A stretch of 64,000 nucleotides of DNA from Verrucosispora sioxanthis (GTDB lineage Bacteria; Actinomycetota; Actinomycetes; Mycobacteriales; Micromonosporaceae): NCBI RefSeq assembly GCF_010560025.1, contig NZ_SAIY01000003.1, positions 62,001 through 126,000 on the forward strand, read 5' to 3'. The translations under genes were made by a program, and so were the position numbers. Shown piece by piece: positions 32,736 through 40,819 of this stretch (position 1 is the first letter of the stretch; each line of letters opens with the position of its first letter). The notes beneath the pieces were generated by a model. That model searched no databases. It saw only the letters and a program-made list of their open reading frames with translations, and had not been told where the DNA came from.

Positions 32736-34341
32736 CGAGGCGCTCCAACTGGACGCGAACAGCCCTCTCCGACCGCGCGGACTCTTCGAAGTGGGCCAAC
32801 AGATCTTTCTTGAGGCGTTCGATCTTGTCGACGATCGGCTCGTCGTCAGAAGTATCAATCTCCGCCGCGCCGACGTAGCGGCCAGGGGTAAGCACGTGGT
32901 CGTGCTCACGGATTTGGTTAATGCTCGCCGAGTAGCAGAAGCCAAGCACGTCCTCGTACTTCTGATCCTGGACTCGCGCGGATGCCATGCCCCGCCAAGC
33001 GTGATAAACGCTAGCGATCTTTGCGACGTCCTCGTCGGTCAGGATGCGCTCGGTGCGGTCGACCATTGTGCCCATGTTGCGGGCGTCGATGAAGAGCACC
33101 TCGCCGCGCCGGTCTGCGAGCCGCTTCGCGCCCTGCGGCCCCTTGTCCTTGGCGAAGAACCACAGGCAGGCCGGGATCTGGGTGGTGCGGAAAAGCTGCG
33201 GGGGCAGCGCCACCATGCAGGAGATCAGGTCGGCCTCGACCATCGCCGCGCGGATCTCGCCCTCGCCCGACTGCTTTGACGACATCGAGCCGTTGGCGAG
33301 CACTACGCCCGCCGCACCCCGCTCGGCGAGCTTATAGACGATGTGCTGCAGCCAGGCGAAGTTGGCGTTGCTGGCCGGCGGTACGCCGTAGCGCCAGCGC
33401 GGGTCTTCGACGCTCCGGGCCCAGTCCGACATGTTGAACGGCGGGTTGGCCAGGATGAAGTCGGCGCGCAGGTCGGGGTGCTTGTCGGCGTGGAAGGTGT
33501 CCTCCCAGCGCGGGCCGAGGTTGCCGGTGATGCCGTGGATGGCGAGGTTCATCTTCGCCAGTCGCCAGGTGCGTTCGTTGGACTCCTGACCGTAGACGGC
33601 GATGTCGTCGCGCCGGCCCCGGTGGTTGAGCACGAACTTCTCGGCCTGCACGAACATGCCGCCCGACCCGCAGCACGGGTCGTAGACCCGCCCTGAGTAC
33701 GGCTCCAGCATCTCGACCAGCAGCTTGACCACGCTGCGCGGGGTGTAGAACTCGCCGCCGCGCTTGCCCTCGGCCCGGGCGAACTTCTCCAGGAAGTACT
33801 CGTACACCTCGCCGAGCACGTCGCGGGCGGGTCGGTCGCCGTGGCCGGTGAACCGGGCGTCGCTGATCAGATCGACCAGCTCACCCAGCCGCCGCTGGTC
33901 GACGTTGTCCCGGTTGAAGATCTTCGGCAGCACGCCCTGCAGCGCCGGGTTGGACTTCATGATGACGTCCATGGCGTTGTCGAGCAGCAGCCCGATCTCG
34001 CCGCCCTTGGCCCGATCCGCGAGGTGGATCCAGCGGGCCTCCTCCGGCACCCAGAAGACACCGTGTCCGGCGTACTCGTCGATGTCGTCGAGGAAGGCGT
34101 CCAGCCGGGCCTCGGGGATGCCCTGGTCGAGCACCTCCTGCTTGATCTGGTCGCGGCGCTCCTCGAACGAGTCGGAGACGTACTTGAGGAAGACCAGGCC
34201 CAGGACGAAGTCCTTGTACTGCGCGGCGTCCATCGAGCCGCGGAGCTTGTCGGCGGCCTTCCAGAGGGTGTCGCGTAGGTCGGCCATGGTCGGCATGCCG
34301 GGCAGTGCGTTCTGCCCGGCCGCCCTCTTTCTGGGGGGCAT
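32728..34341 (-). CDS. hsdM: Type I DNA adenine methyltransferase subunit
   Basis: 537 residues, ATG at 34339-34341 with an AGGAG ribosome-binding site. The N-terminal HsdM helical domain ([20 protein letters not shown]) precedes the catalytic domain with motif [13 protein letters not shown] and motif [14 protein letters not shown]. Both S-adenosylmethionine and adenine sites look intact. It should methylate the host at the sites set by HsdS. Gene order is methylase-like protein, hsdM, hsdS, hsdR, all on the minus strand. Confidence 0.97.
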   Translation of the reverse strand: MPPRKRAAGQNALPGMPTMADLRDTLWKAADKLRGSMDAAQYKDFVLGLVFLKYVSDSFEERRDQIKQEVLDQGIPEARLDAFLDDIDEYAGHGVFWVPEEARWIHLADRAKGGEIGLLLDNAMDVIMKSNPALQGVLPKIFNRDNVDQRRLGELVDLISDARFTGHGDRPARDVLGEVYEYFLEKFARAEGKRGGEFYTPRSVVKLLVEMLEPYSGRVYDPCCGSGGMFVQAEKFVLNHRGRRDDIAVYGQESNERTWRLAKMNLAIHGITGNLGPRWEDTFHADKHPDLRADFILANPPFNMSDWARSVEDPRWRYGVPPASNANFAWLQHIVYKLAERGAAGVVLANGSMSSKQSGEGEIRAAMVEADLISCMVALPPQLFRTTQIPACLWFFAKDKGPQGAKRLADRRGEVLFIDARNMGTMVDRTERILTDEDVAKIASVYHAWRGMASARVQDQKYEDVLGFCYSASINQIREHDHVLTPGRYVGAAEIDTSDDEPIVDKIERLKKDLLAHFEESARSERAVRVQLERLDA

Positions 34342-34372
34342 GGTGCTCCTCGTATCCGTTCCTGCGGTGCGG

Positions 34373-36502
34373 TCAGTTTTGCTGGTCAGCCTGGGGTGGT
34401 CCAGCCAGCGGCGGGCCCGGCGTGGTGGTCAGGGTGCCATCGGTGAGCCCATCCACCGTCCGCCAACCGATCTCGTCGAGCAGGGCAAGCTCACGGCGCG
34501 CCAGGTTACGGCGCTCCTCCACGGCCGCCAGCAGCGCGTCGAGCCGCGCCACGTCAGCGGGCGGAAGCAGGGGAAGTTGCAGGTCGGCCAGCCGGGTCGC
34601 GGCGCGCACCGCGCCGGCCGGCCGCTGCGTGGGTACGGCGTTGAGCAGGGCCTCCAGCACTCGCGGGGTGAACCGTTCACCCCCGTCCGGCAGGATGCGC
34701 AGCACGCGTGTCGGATAGTCGACAACCGAGGTGCCTGCGGCGTCGTGGTACGCCCGCAGCCAGGGCGTCATCGTCACCAGCAGGTCACCGGCTTCGGTGA
34801 GCCGGGCGCGTGGATAGCGCTGGGCGAACACGGCACGGTCGATCCGTCGGGACCCGACCTGGGTGGCCCCGGCCAGCTCCGGTGGCCCGACGACCGGATA
34901 GTGGCCGTCACCGCTGACGTCGGCGTCCGCGATCCGGCTGCCGTTGAGCAGAACGAGGTGACCGTCCCGGACCAGTGCGCCGATGGACCTGGTCGGTGCT
35001 CGCTGGATGTCGTCCTGCGCGGCCAGGAGAGTGCGGACCTGTGGGCGGGGTCCGGCCAGCCGGTTGAGGTCCACCTCCAGCTCGGCCAGCTCGGCGACCG
35101 TCCTCCGGCCGTCGCGGACCATCTCCCGCAACGTTGCCGGCCGGCGGGCGGTCAACGGGCGTCGGGGCACGATGAGGTCCGCGATCCGCACCTGGCTGGC
35201 GTACGCCCGTAGGTGCTGCTCCGGGCGGTGACCTTCCCGGCGCCAGGTGGCCACGTCGAGGATCAGTTCGTCGGCCACCCGGTCGGTGAGCGGCCGGTCG
35301 GAGACGTCTGCCAGCAGCACCCGACCCTGCCACTCCGGTGCCTCCTCGTGCCGGAGCACCCACAGGGCGGTCTGGTAGCCCGGCCGGAAGGGCACCATGC
35401 CGCCGGGAAGCTGCACGACCGCTTCGACCCGATTCGTGGTCAGCAGCTCGTTCCGGGAGCGGGCCGCCGCCTTGTAGGGCGGCAGCACGCCGACGAGCAG
35501 CTCCGCAGGGCCGAACACCACCGCGGTCTGCCCCGGCGTGAGCGAGGTGGCCACGTGGGTCAGTTCCGGAAACGGATCGAGGTCGGTGCGTCTCTCGGCC
35601 GACTGGTAGGGCAGCTGGATGAACTGCGCGTCGCCTGCGACCGGGCCCGATTGTCGGGCTGCGCCGATGTCGAGCTGCCACCTGCCCCGTGAGACGCCGT
35701 GCACGACGAGCCGGCGGCGGGCCAGGCGGGCCAGCAGCGGGTCGGCCTCGGCGGCGAACATGACCGGATCATGCTCGCCTAGCACCTGGCGGGCGGCCAT
35801 GAGCAGGTCGCCGGCACCGGCACTCGGGTCGGCCACCTGCACGAATCCGTGCAGGTCGGCGTGCTCGCGTACGCCGGAGAGCCCGACCATGAGACGGGCC
35901 AACTGCGGGAGGATCGCCGCCTCGTAGAGCTGCGGCACGGCGAACCGGTTCCGGGCGGCGAGCACCCGCTCGTACGCCTGGGCGGTGCCCCACGCCGCCT
36001 CGATCAGCTCGTCGACCACCTCGGTCAGCCAGGCCGCCTCAGTCGGCAGCGCCTCGATCTCCGATCGCAGCAGCTCGTCGTCCCAGTCGACCTCGACGGC
36101 GCGCTCACGAAGCGCCTCCACCACCTGCCGGTCGGTGTAGCCGCTCGGGTGCAGCGGCTCGTCGTCGAGGTGATGCAGACAGATCAGGGCGGTGATGGCG
36201 GGCACCAGTTGCTGCGGAGTGAGCGTGCGGCGCCGGCCGACCCCCGTCGACGAGGCGGCCCGGAGCGTCAGGCCGGCGAGCAGGTGAAGCCGGAGGTCCG
36301 GCTCGATTGACTGGCGCTCGGCCCGGCCGGTGTCGACCAGCCAGTCGACCACCTCACGCGCCTTGAACAATGGCCGTCCACGGTCGACCTGGGCCGGCGT
36401 GGGAAAGGCCGGATAGCGGCGACGCCAGGTGGTGACCACAGGACGCCGCACCCCAGCCAGGGTGGCGATCTCGGGCAGCGAGATGAGATCTGTAACGACC
36501 AT
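34373..36502 (-). CDS. HTH/N-6 DNA methylase-like protein lacking NPPY
   Basis: 709 residues, ATG at 36500-36502 with GAGGAGGTG ribosome-binding site. An N-terminal DNA-binding helix-turn-helix ([21 protein letters not shown]) is joined to a methylase-type Rossmann domain with [12 protein letters not shown] as motif I. At the place of motif IV there is [12 protein letters not shown]: the Asn and first Pro of NPPY are missing, so adenine methylation is unlikely. The C-terminal 250 residues resemble an HsdS-like region. It ends 31 nt before hsdM and probably leads the operon, perhaps as a regulator or target-binding scaffold. Confidence 0.8.
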   Translation of the reverse strand: MVVTDLISLPEIATLAGVRRPVVTTWRRRYPAFPTPAQVDRGRPLFKAREVVDWLVDTGRAERQSIEPDLRLHLLAGLTLRAASSTGVGRRRTLTPQQLVPAITALICLHHLDDEPLHPSGYTDRQVVEALRERAVEVDWDDELLRSEIEALPTEAAWLTEVVDELIEAAWGTAQAYERVLAARNRFAVPQLYEAAILPQLARLMVGLSGVREHADLHGFVQVADPSAGAGDLLMAARQVLGEHDPVMFAAEADPLLARLARRRLVVHGVSRGRWQLDIGAARQSGPVAGDAQFIQLPYQSAERRTDLDPFPELTHVATSLTPGQTAVVFGPAELLVGVLPPYKAAARSRNELLTTNRVEAVVQLPGGMVPFRPGYQTALWVLRHEEAPEWQGRVLLADVSDRPLTDRVADELILDVATWRREGHRPEQHLRAYASQVRIADLIVPRRPLTARRPATLREMVRDGRRTVAELAELEVDLNRLAGPRPQVRTLLAAQDDIQRAPTRSIGALVRDGHLVLLNGSRIADADVSGDGHYPVVGPPELAGATQVGSRRIDRAVFAQRYPRARLTEAGDLLVTMTPWLRAYHDAAGTSVVDYPTRVLRILPDGGERFTPRVLEALLNAVPTQRPAGAVRAATRLADLQLPLLPPADVARLDALLAAVEERRNLARRELALLDEIGWRTVDGLTDGTLTTTPGPPLAGPPQADQQN

Positions 36503-36582
36503 GGGGCACCTCCTCGTCCCGCTCGTTCGTCAGGCGACGGGTCGACAGTAAGCGACCCGCCGAGTCTCCGACAGTCGTCCTT

Positions 36583-36602
36583 TTGGTAACCCTGGTTACC
36601 AA
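36583..36602. promoter_or_regulatory. Perfect 20-bp palindrome upstream of the restriction operon
   Basis: TTGGTAACCCTGGTTACCAA consists of 9-bp arms around CT. It is centred about 90 bp upstream of the HTH/methylase-like gene and 125 bp before the lipoprotein gene. This form is typical of a dimeric repressor site. Confidence 0.65.
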
Positions 36603-36717
36603 CCTTCGGATGCCTTTTAGCTGGCGCTCGGACGATGACCGCTGCTGTGATTCAGCGGCATCAACGAACCGCTTCCGCTCGGAAGCCACGCCATCCCTCC
36701 AGAATCGGAGCTCCTTC

Positions 36718-37248
36718 ATGCGCAAGACCACCACGTTCACGCTGCTCGCCACCGCCCTCATCGCGTTGGGCTGCGGCGCCGGCGCTACCGACGAGGGCGG
36801 CAGCGCCGGCAACGGCGACACCGCCGCCAAGAGTGAGGACAAGCCCAAGACCGCGAAGATCGGCCAGGCCGTTCGGGACGGAAAGTTCGAGTTCACGGTG
36901 AAGTCGAACAAGTGCGGTGTCCGCAAGGTCGGTTCCGACCTGCTCGGCGACAAGGCCCAGGGCCAGTTCTGCCTGGTGACGGTCAACGTCAAGAACATCG
37001 GCAAGGAGCCGCAGACGCTGCTCGACAGCAGTCAGAAGGCGTACGACGCCGACGGCACCGAGTACTCCACCGACTCGGAGGCCGCGATCTACGCCAACGA
37101 GGACCAGCAGACCCTGTTCGCGGAGATCAACCCTGGCAACCAGGTGACCGGCGTCCTCGTCTTCGACATCCCGAAGAAGGTCAAGCTCACCAAGCTCGAG
37201 CTGCACGACTCGCCGTTTTCCGGCGGCGTCGAGGTCTCGCTCAGCTGA
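36718..37248 (+). CDS. DUF4352-type lipoprotein
   Basis: 176 residues from the ATG at 36718. The signal peptide (RKTTTFTLLATALIALGC) ends in a lipobox (Ala-Leu-Gly-Cys), so the mature protein starts at Cys19 and is membrane-anchored. A Gly/Ala/Glu-rich linker precedes an immunoglobulin-like DUF4352 domain (FCLVTVNVKNIGKEPQTLLD; EINPGNQVTGVLVFDIPKK). Such proteins are abundant secreted lipoproteins in actinobacteria with unknown roles. The next gene is a second surface protein. Confidence 0.88.
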   Translation: MRKTTTFTLLATALIALGCGAGATDEGGSAGNGDTAAKSEDKPKTAKIGQAVRDGKFEFTVKSNKCGVRKVGSDLLGDKAQGQFCLVTVNVKNIGKEPQTLLDSSQKAYDADGTEYSTDSEAAIYANEDQQTLFAEINPGNQVTGVLVFDIPKKVKLTKLELHDSPFSGGVEVSLS

Positions 37249-37326
37249 CTTGTCTCCGTGTCGGGGCGAGCCTCCCTGCCCGCCCCGACTGTGCACAACT
37301 TCCACCGCTCACATCGGGAGTACGCC

Positions 37327-37983
37327 ATGACCGATCCGTCCGCGCCCAAACCGCCCGACCAGCCCACCGATTCGCCGCAGGCGAACCAGTCTCCGGCCGC
37401 ACCGCCAGGCGGCCCGGTGCCCGCCCCTGATGCGTCATCCTGGTCCGGAGTCACGGTGGCTGAGGCCGTCAGCCCGCCGAAGCGTCCAACCGCTCAGCCC
37501 TGGATTCTCGGCGGAGCGGCTCTGGTCATCACCCTCACCGCCGGCATCGCCATCGGTGGTGTCGCGGCCAGCAACGGTGACCAGGCCGCCAGCGTGAGCA
37601 GCTCGACATCGGCCGCACCGAGCAGCCCCGCCGCCACGAAAACCGCGGCAACGCACACCGCTGCCCCCACGACCGCAGCCCCTGCCTTTCACACGCCCAC
37701 CACGAAAGACTTCAAGCTCGGCGTGAAGATCCTACGCAAGCAGTGCTTCGGCAGCGCCGGATGCAACATCAACTACCGGATCGACGTCACCTATCTGGGC
37801 GGCGAACTGGATCCGTCGAAGACCTACGAGATCACCTACGAGGTCACCGGAGCCGAAGACCCGATCATCAACACCCTTGAGGTCACCGGTGACTCCGCTT
37901 CGGTACAGGAGGAAGAGAGCGCCGGCACGAAGCGCTCCAGCGACAAGCTGACCGCCGTCGTGGCCGACATCTCCGAGTCGTAG
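37327..37983 (+). CDS. Single-pass membrane protein with Pro/Thr-rich region
   Basis: 218 residues, ATG at 37327. The cytoplasmic N-terminus (1-55) is Pro-rich and disordered-looking. A single transmembrane helix (about 58-82, WILGGAALVITLTAGIAIGG) is followed by a Ser/Thr/Ala linker and a C-terminal beta-type domain (about 130-218) with two cysteines (KQCFGSAGCN) that may form a disulfide. It is probably an extracytoplasmic protein anchored by its N-terminus. No family is recognised. It follows the lipoprotein gene by 78 nt on the same strand. Confidence 0.75.
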   Translation: MTDPSAPKPPDQPTDSPQANQSPAAPPGGPVPAPDASSWSGVTVAEAVSPPKRPTAQPWILGGAALVITLTAGIAIGGVAASNGDQAASVSSSTSAAPSSPAATKTAATHTAAPTTAAPAFHTPTTKDFKLGVKILRKQCFGSAGCNINYRIDVTYLGGELDPSKTYEITYEVTGAEDPIINTLEVTGDSASVQEEESAGTKRSSDKLTAVVADISES

Positions 37984-38109
37984 CGGACCAAAGTTCGACA
38001 ATTTCGCCGACCTGATCCGGCTGCGACATCAGCTTCGCCGTGCCGGGGCGAGCCCACTGTCTCGCTCCGGCGCCCCTTCCCCATCCCCCGCGAGACGTCA
38101 GGAGGCGTC

Positions 38110-38475
38110 GTGCGTACCGATGAGATCCTGCGTACCCTCGACCTGCTCCCCGCTCCCCTGCGGGAGCGCACCACCGCCCTGCGGTACCTACACCGCTGGC
38201 AGGCCGGCCAGACCGAGGAGACGCCGGCCGGTTACGACCTGCTTCCACGTCGGTGGTCGCCGCAGCCCACCCTCGTCCGCCTGGCACAGCTCGTGGCCCG
38301 GCGGCCTGACCTGTCCTTCACGCACGTGAAGGCACACACCGGCCACGCGCTCAACGAGACGGCCGACGCCCTGTCGCACATGGCGCGCCGTCGGCTCGGC
38401 GAGGTCTTCGACGTACGCCCACGGGCCTACGACCTGGTCGACGCGTTCCTGCGCGACTGGCACACCACATGCTGA
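38110..38475 (+). CDS. RNase H-like C-terminal fragment
   Basis: 121 residues, GTG start with a good AGGAGG site. The segment DLSFTHVKAHTGHALNETADALSHMAR matches the C-terminal catalytic region of RNase HI (the G/A-H-x-x-N-E-x-A-D motif with the last catalytic Asp; shown across residues 80-106). The preceding GYDLLPRRWSPQPTLVRL resembles the loop before it in actinobacterial RNase H proteins. The N-terminal half, with the first three catalytic acidic residues, is absent. Either a decayed gene or a small repurposed protein. The next gene overlaps by 7 nt. Confidence 0.65.
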   Translation: MRTDEILRTLDLLPAPLRERTTALRYLHRWQAGQTEETPAGYDLLPRRWSPQPTLVRLAQLVARRPDLSFTHVKAHTGHALNETADALSHMARRRLGEVFDVRPRAYDLVDAFLRDWHTTC

Positions 38476-38801
38476 CCGCGTCGATCACTGGGAGCGGGAT
38501 GTCGAACGACCACGGCCCGGTATCACCGCCCGCCGACCTGCCCGACCCGAAACGAACCGATGAGCAGGGTCCGTGCCAGCTCGTCACTCGGCGGTACGTG
38601 CAGCGTCGCATAGCCGCGCTGCCCGCCGGCCCGGAAGCGCAGGAGTTCCGGCGGCGCGTCCTGCTGGAGATCTTCGACGAGCTGACCGCGCAGGGTCACC
38701 CTGAGCCGCTGACGCTGCTCGCCGCTGTGCTGGGCATCCCGGTCGACACCCTCGTCATCCATCTACGCGCCGCCCACCGTCCCTGGGACCGATCCCGGTG
38801 A
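38469..38801 (+). CDS. Hypothetical protein coupled to the RNase H-like gene
   Basis: 110 residues, ATG at 38469 overlapping the previous stop; a second ATG ten codons later is also possible. It is a mainly helical protein (VTRRYVQRRIAALPAGPEAQ; LLEIFDELTAQGHPEPLTLL) with no signal peptide. No family is recognised. The coupling to the RNase H-like fragment suggests the pair is expressed together. Confidence 0.6.
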   Translation: MLTASITGSGMSNDHGPVSPPADLPDPKRTDEQGPCQLVTRRYVQRRIAALPAGPEAQEFRRRVLLEIFDELTAQGHPEPLTLLAAVLGIPVDTLVIHLRAAHRPWDRSR

Positions 38802-38869
38802 CCGTAGGCCGATGCGGGTAGGCCTGCTGCGCATTCCTCAGTTGGCTCGGGGCCTCAGGGTGGTCGCGG

Positions 38870-39253
38870 CTAACCAGCGCTGTCTGCCGATGGAGCCTTG
38901 GCCGCGGAGCCGTACGACCGTTCGACCGGGTAGCGCCGGGCCGCCTCCGTCAACTTGTCGGTGGCGGCGGCCACCGGGTCGATGCCCAGGATGTCGCTCA
39001 GGCGGGCGAGGTAGATCATGACGTCGCCGATCTCGGCGCGCACCCGTGCGCCGTGCTCGGGATCGGCCATCACCTGCGCGGATTCCTCCGGGGTGAGCCA
39101 CTGCAACTCGGCCAGCAACTCGCCCACCTCGCCGGCGAGGGCCATCGCCAGGTTCTTCGGCGTGTGGAACCGCTGCCAGTCCCGCTCGTCGGCGAACCGG
39201 CGCAGCCGGTGCACGAGGTCGGCCAGCCCGGGGTCGTTCGGTTCGTGTTCCAC
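38870..39253 (-). CDS. MazG-like nucleotide pyrophosphohydrolase
   Basis: 127 residues from a GTG at 39251-39253. The all-helical MazG/dCTPase signature is complete: GEVGELLAELQW, then EIGDVMIYLARL (E-x-x-E and E-x-x-D metal-binding motifs). Family members hydrolyse non-canonical or excess nucleoside triphosphates, with roles in nucleotide-pool cleaning. The C-terminal 15 residues are variable. It is convergent with the hypothetical gene at 38469. Confidence 0.9.
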   Translation of the reverse strand: MEHEPNDPGLADLVHRLRRFADERDWQRFHTPKNLAMALAGEVGELLAELQWLTPEESAQVMADPEHGARVRAEIGDVMIYLARLSDILGIDPVAAATDKLTEAARRYPVERSYGSAAKAPSADSAG

Positions 39254-39385
39254 GGGGCCGAACCCTACCGCCGTCGGACCATCAGCCGACTTCGGCCGGG
39301 CTGGTAAGTGCCGCCCCGGCCCGGCTTCCCGATCGAACCTCCGGCGCTCCCAGGTTTTGTCAGACCCGTGTCCTAGCGTGGGCCG

Positions 39386-39754
39386 ATGACCGACATGGTG
39401 GCGATCGTCCGGCGGGCCTGCCTGCGTCTTCCCGAGGTCAGCGAGCGACTGAGCCACGGCACCCCGACCTGGTTCATCCGGGGCAAAAGGTCCTTCGTCA
39501 TGGTCTGGCCGGACGGGCACCACCAAAACGACTTCGCCCACCTCTGGTGCGCCGCCCCGCCGGGCTCCGCAGAGGAGCTGATCGCGGAGAATCCGCGGAC
39601 CTACTTCCGCCCGCCCTACGTGGGGCATCGCGGTTGGGTCGGCGTACGCCTCGACACCGGGATCGGCGAGGCCGAGCTGGCCGAGATCATCGAGGACGGT
39701 TACCGGGCGGTGGCACCCCGGACGTTGCTCGCCCGGCTCGACGCGCCTCGATGA
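39386..39754 (+). CDS. MmcQ/YjbR-family protein
   Basis: 122 residues, ATG. The MmcQ/YjbR fold is shown by RRACLRLPEVSERLSHGTPTWFIRGK and the ending TYFRPPYVGHRGWVGVRLD. It is a small cytoplasmic protein of unknown function, sometimes DNA-associated. A TAGCGT box ends 6 nt before the ATG and no Shine-Dalgarno is present, so a leaderless transcript is likely. Confidence 0.9.
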   Translation: MTDMVAIVRRACLRLPEVSERLSHGTPTWFIRGKRSFVMVWPDGHHQNDFAHLWCAAPPGSAEELIAENPRTYFRPPYVGHRGWVGVRLDTGIGEAELAEIIEDGYRAVAPRTLLARLDAPR

Positions 39755-39824
39755 AGCCACGCTCCGACACAACCTGGCGTCGGGCCGGAAGCAGTTGCAG
39801 ATCGCCAAACACTTGGGAGAGAGC

Positions 39825-40427
39825 GTGTCGGGTCGGTTCGTGTACTGGATGAACGTGTCGGTCGATCTGCGGATCGAGCGCGCCCCGGGTGAGCAGGGCG
39901 GTGGCGACTGGATGCGCATCGGCGAGTCGCTGCATCGGGAGTTCAACAGGCGGGCGCGGGCGATGTCGCTCATGGTCGAGGGCCGCACGATCTACGAGAC
40001 GATGGAGGCGTTCTGGCCGGGCGCCCGCGACGACGAATCTCTGCCGGAATACCTGCGGGAGTACGGCGAGATCTGGACCTCGATGCCCAAGGTGCTCGTT
40101 TCTCGCACCCGCGACAACGCCGGGCATCACACCCGGGTCATCGGTGGGGACGACGCGATCGGGCAGCTCGCTCTGCTACGGGAGCAGTCCGACGGTGACA
40201 TCGGGGTCGGCGGTGCCACCCTGGCCACCAACCTGCTGCGGGCGGGGCTGCTCGAGGAACTGCTGCTCTTCACCCACCCCGTCGTGCTCGGTACCGGCCG
40301 GCCGCTGTTCGACGACCATGACGAGCCGGTCGAGCTGGACCTGATCGAGCAGGCGTCGTTCGATCAGGGCGTGACGATGCACCGGTACGCCGTCCGAGGC
40401 GGCCGCGACGCCGAGCCGGTGGCCTGA
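39825..40427 (+). CDS. RibD C-terminal/dihydrofolate reductase-like protein
   Basis: 200 residues from a GTG at 39825 with a GGGAGAGA ribosome-binding site. The fold is shown by GRFVYWMNVSVDLRIE near the N-terminus, MVEGRTIYETMEAFWPG, the phosphate loop IGVGGATLATNLLRAGLLEE and the C-terminal HPVVLGTGRPLF. Members use NAD(P)H; the true substrate is usually unknown. It is followed by a strong rho-independent terminator. Confidence 0.9.
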   Translation: MSGRFVYWMNVSVDLRIERAPGEQGGGDWMRIGESLHREFNRRARAMSLMVEGRTIYETMEAFWPGARDDESLPEYLREYGEIWTSMPKVLVSRTRDNAGHHTRVIGGDDAIGQLALLREQSDGDIGVGGATLATNLLRAGLLEELLLFTHPVVLGTGRPLFDDHDEPVELDLIEQASFDQGVTMHRYAVRGGRDAEPVA

Positions 40428-40459
40428 AGGGCCACGCTGAGTCGTCGGTCCAACCTGCA

Positions 40460-40506
40460 CCGCCCTCGGGTGCTGCGGAGCCGCCCAGAGACCGAGGGCG
40501 GTTTTT
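40460..40506 (+). terminator. Rho-independent terminator with U-tract
   Basis: CCGCCCTCGG and CCGAGGGCGG form a perfect 10-bp stem around a 22-nt loop and are followed by TTTTT. It ends the operon of the RibD-like gene. It is one of very few classical U-tract terminators in this GC-rich window. Confidence 0.85.
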
Positions 40507-40561
40507 CGTGTGTGGACGATCCTTTCGCCATCGTGGCCGAAAGTTCGATTTAACCTGGCAG

Positions 40562-40587
40562 AAGCCATGGACACATCGACATGGCTT
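40562..40587. repeat. 8-bp inverted repeat with T-rich tail
   Basis: AAGCCATG and CATGGCTT are inverted copies around a 10-nt loop and followed by TTGTT. It could be a second terminator or an operator for the sugar dehydrogenase gene. Confidence 0.45.
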
Positions 40588-40595
40588 TTGTTAAC

Positions 40596-40623
40596 TTCAC
40601 CCCGGATGTTACGACGGGGTGAA
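40596..40623. repeat. 9-bp inverted repeat upstream of the sugar dehydrogenase
   Basis: TTCACCCCG and CGGGGTGAA are perfect inverted copies around a 10-nt loop, 200 nt upstream of the TTG start. Operator is the simplest reading. Confidence 0.45.
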
Positions 40624-40819
40624 CCGCCGCAGGGGCCAGCGCCACGCTCGTGACCTCCGACGGCCCCTCGGACACCTACCCCAATCCTCAGTTTCCGCGC
40701 CCGCGCCGCCCACCGGCGGTCCAACGGGCCATTCGGTGCTGCCCAAAACCCGGAGGAGAAGCCCAGCACCCCGTACGTCCCCGACCTGCCCGACCCGTCC
40801 TCACACCAAGGAGAGGCAG

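Larger units (their letters stand above)
40428..40819. other. 392-nt non-coding gap with terminator and two inverted repeats
   Basis: No credible gene. It holds the terminator at 40460-40506, the AAGCCATG hairpin at 40562-40587 and a TTCACCCCG inverted repeat at 40596-40623, then about 180 nt of Pro-codon-like sequence with no recognised signal until the AAGGAG site before the TTG start at 40820. Confidence 0.6.
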
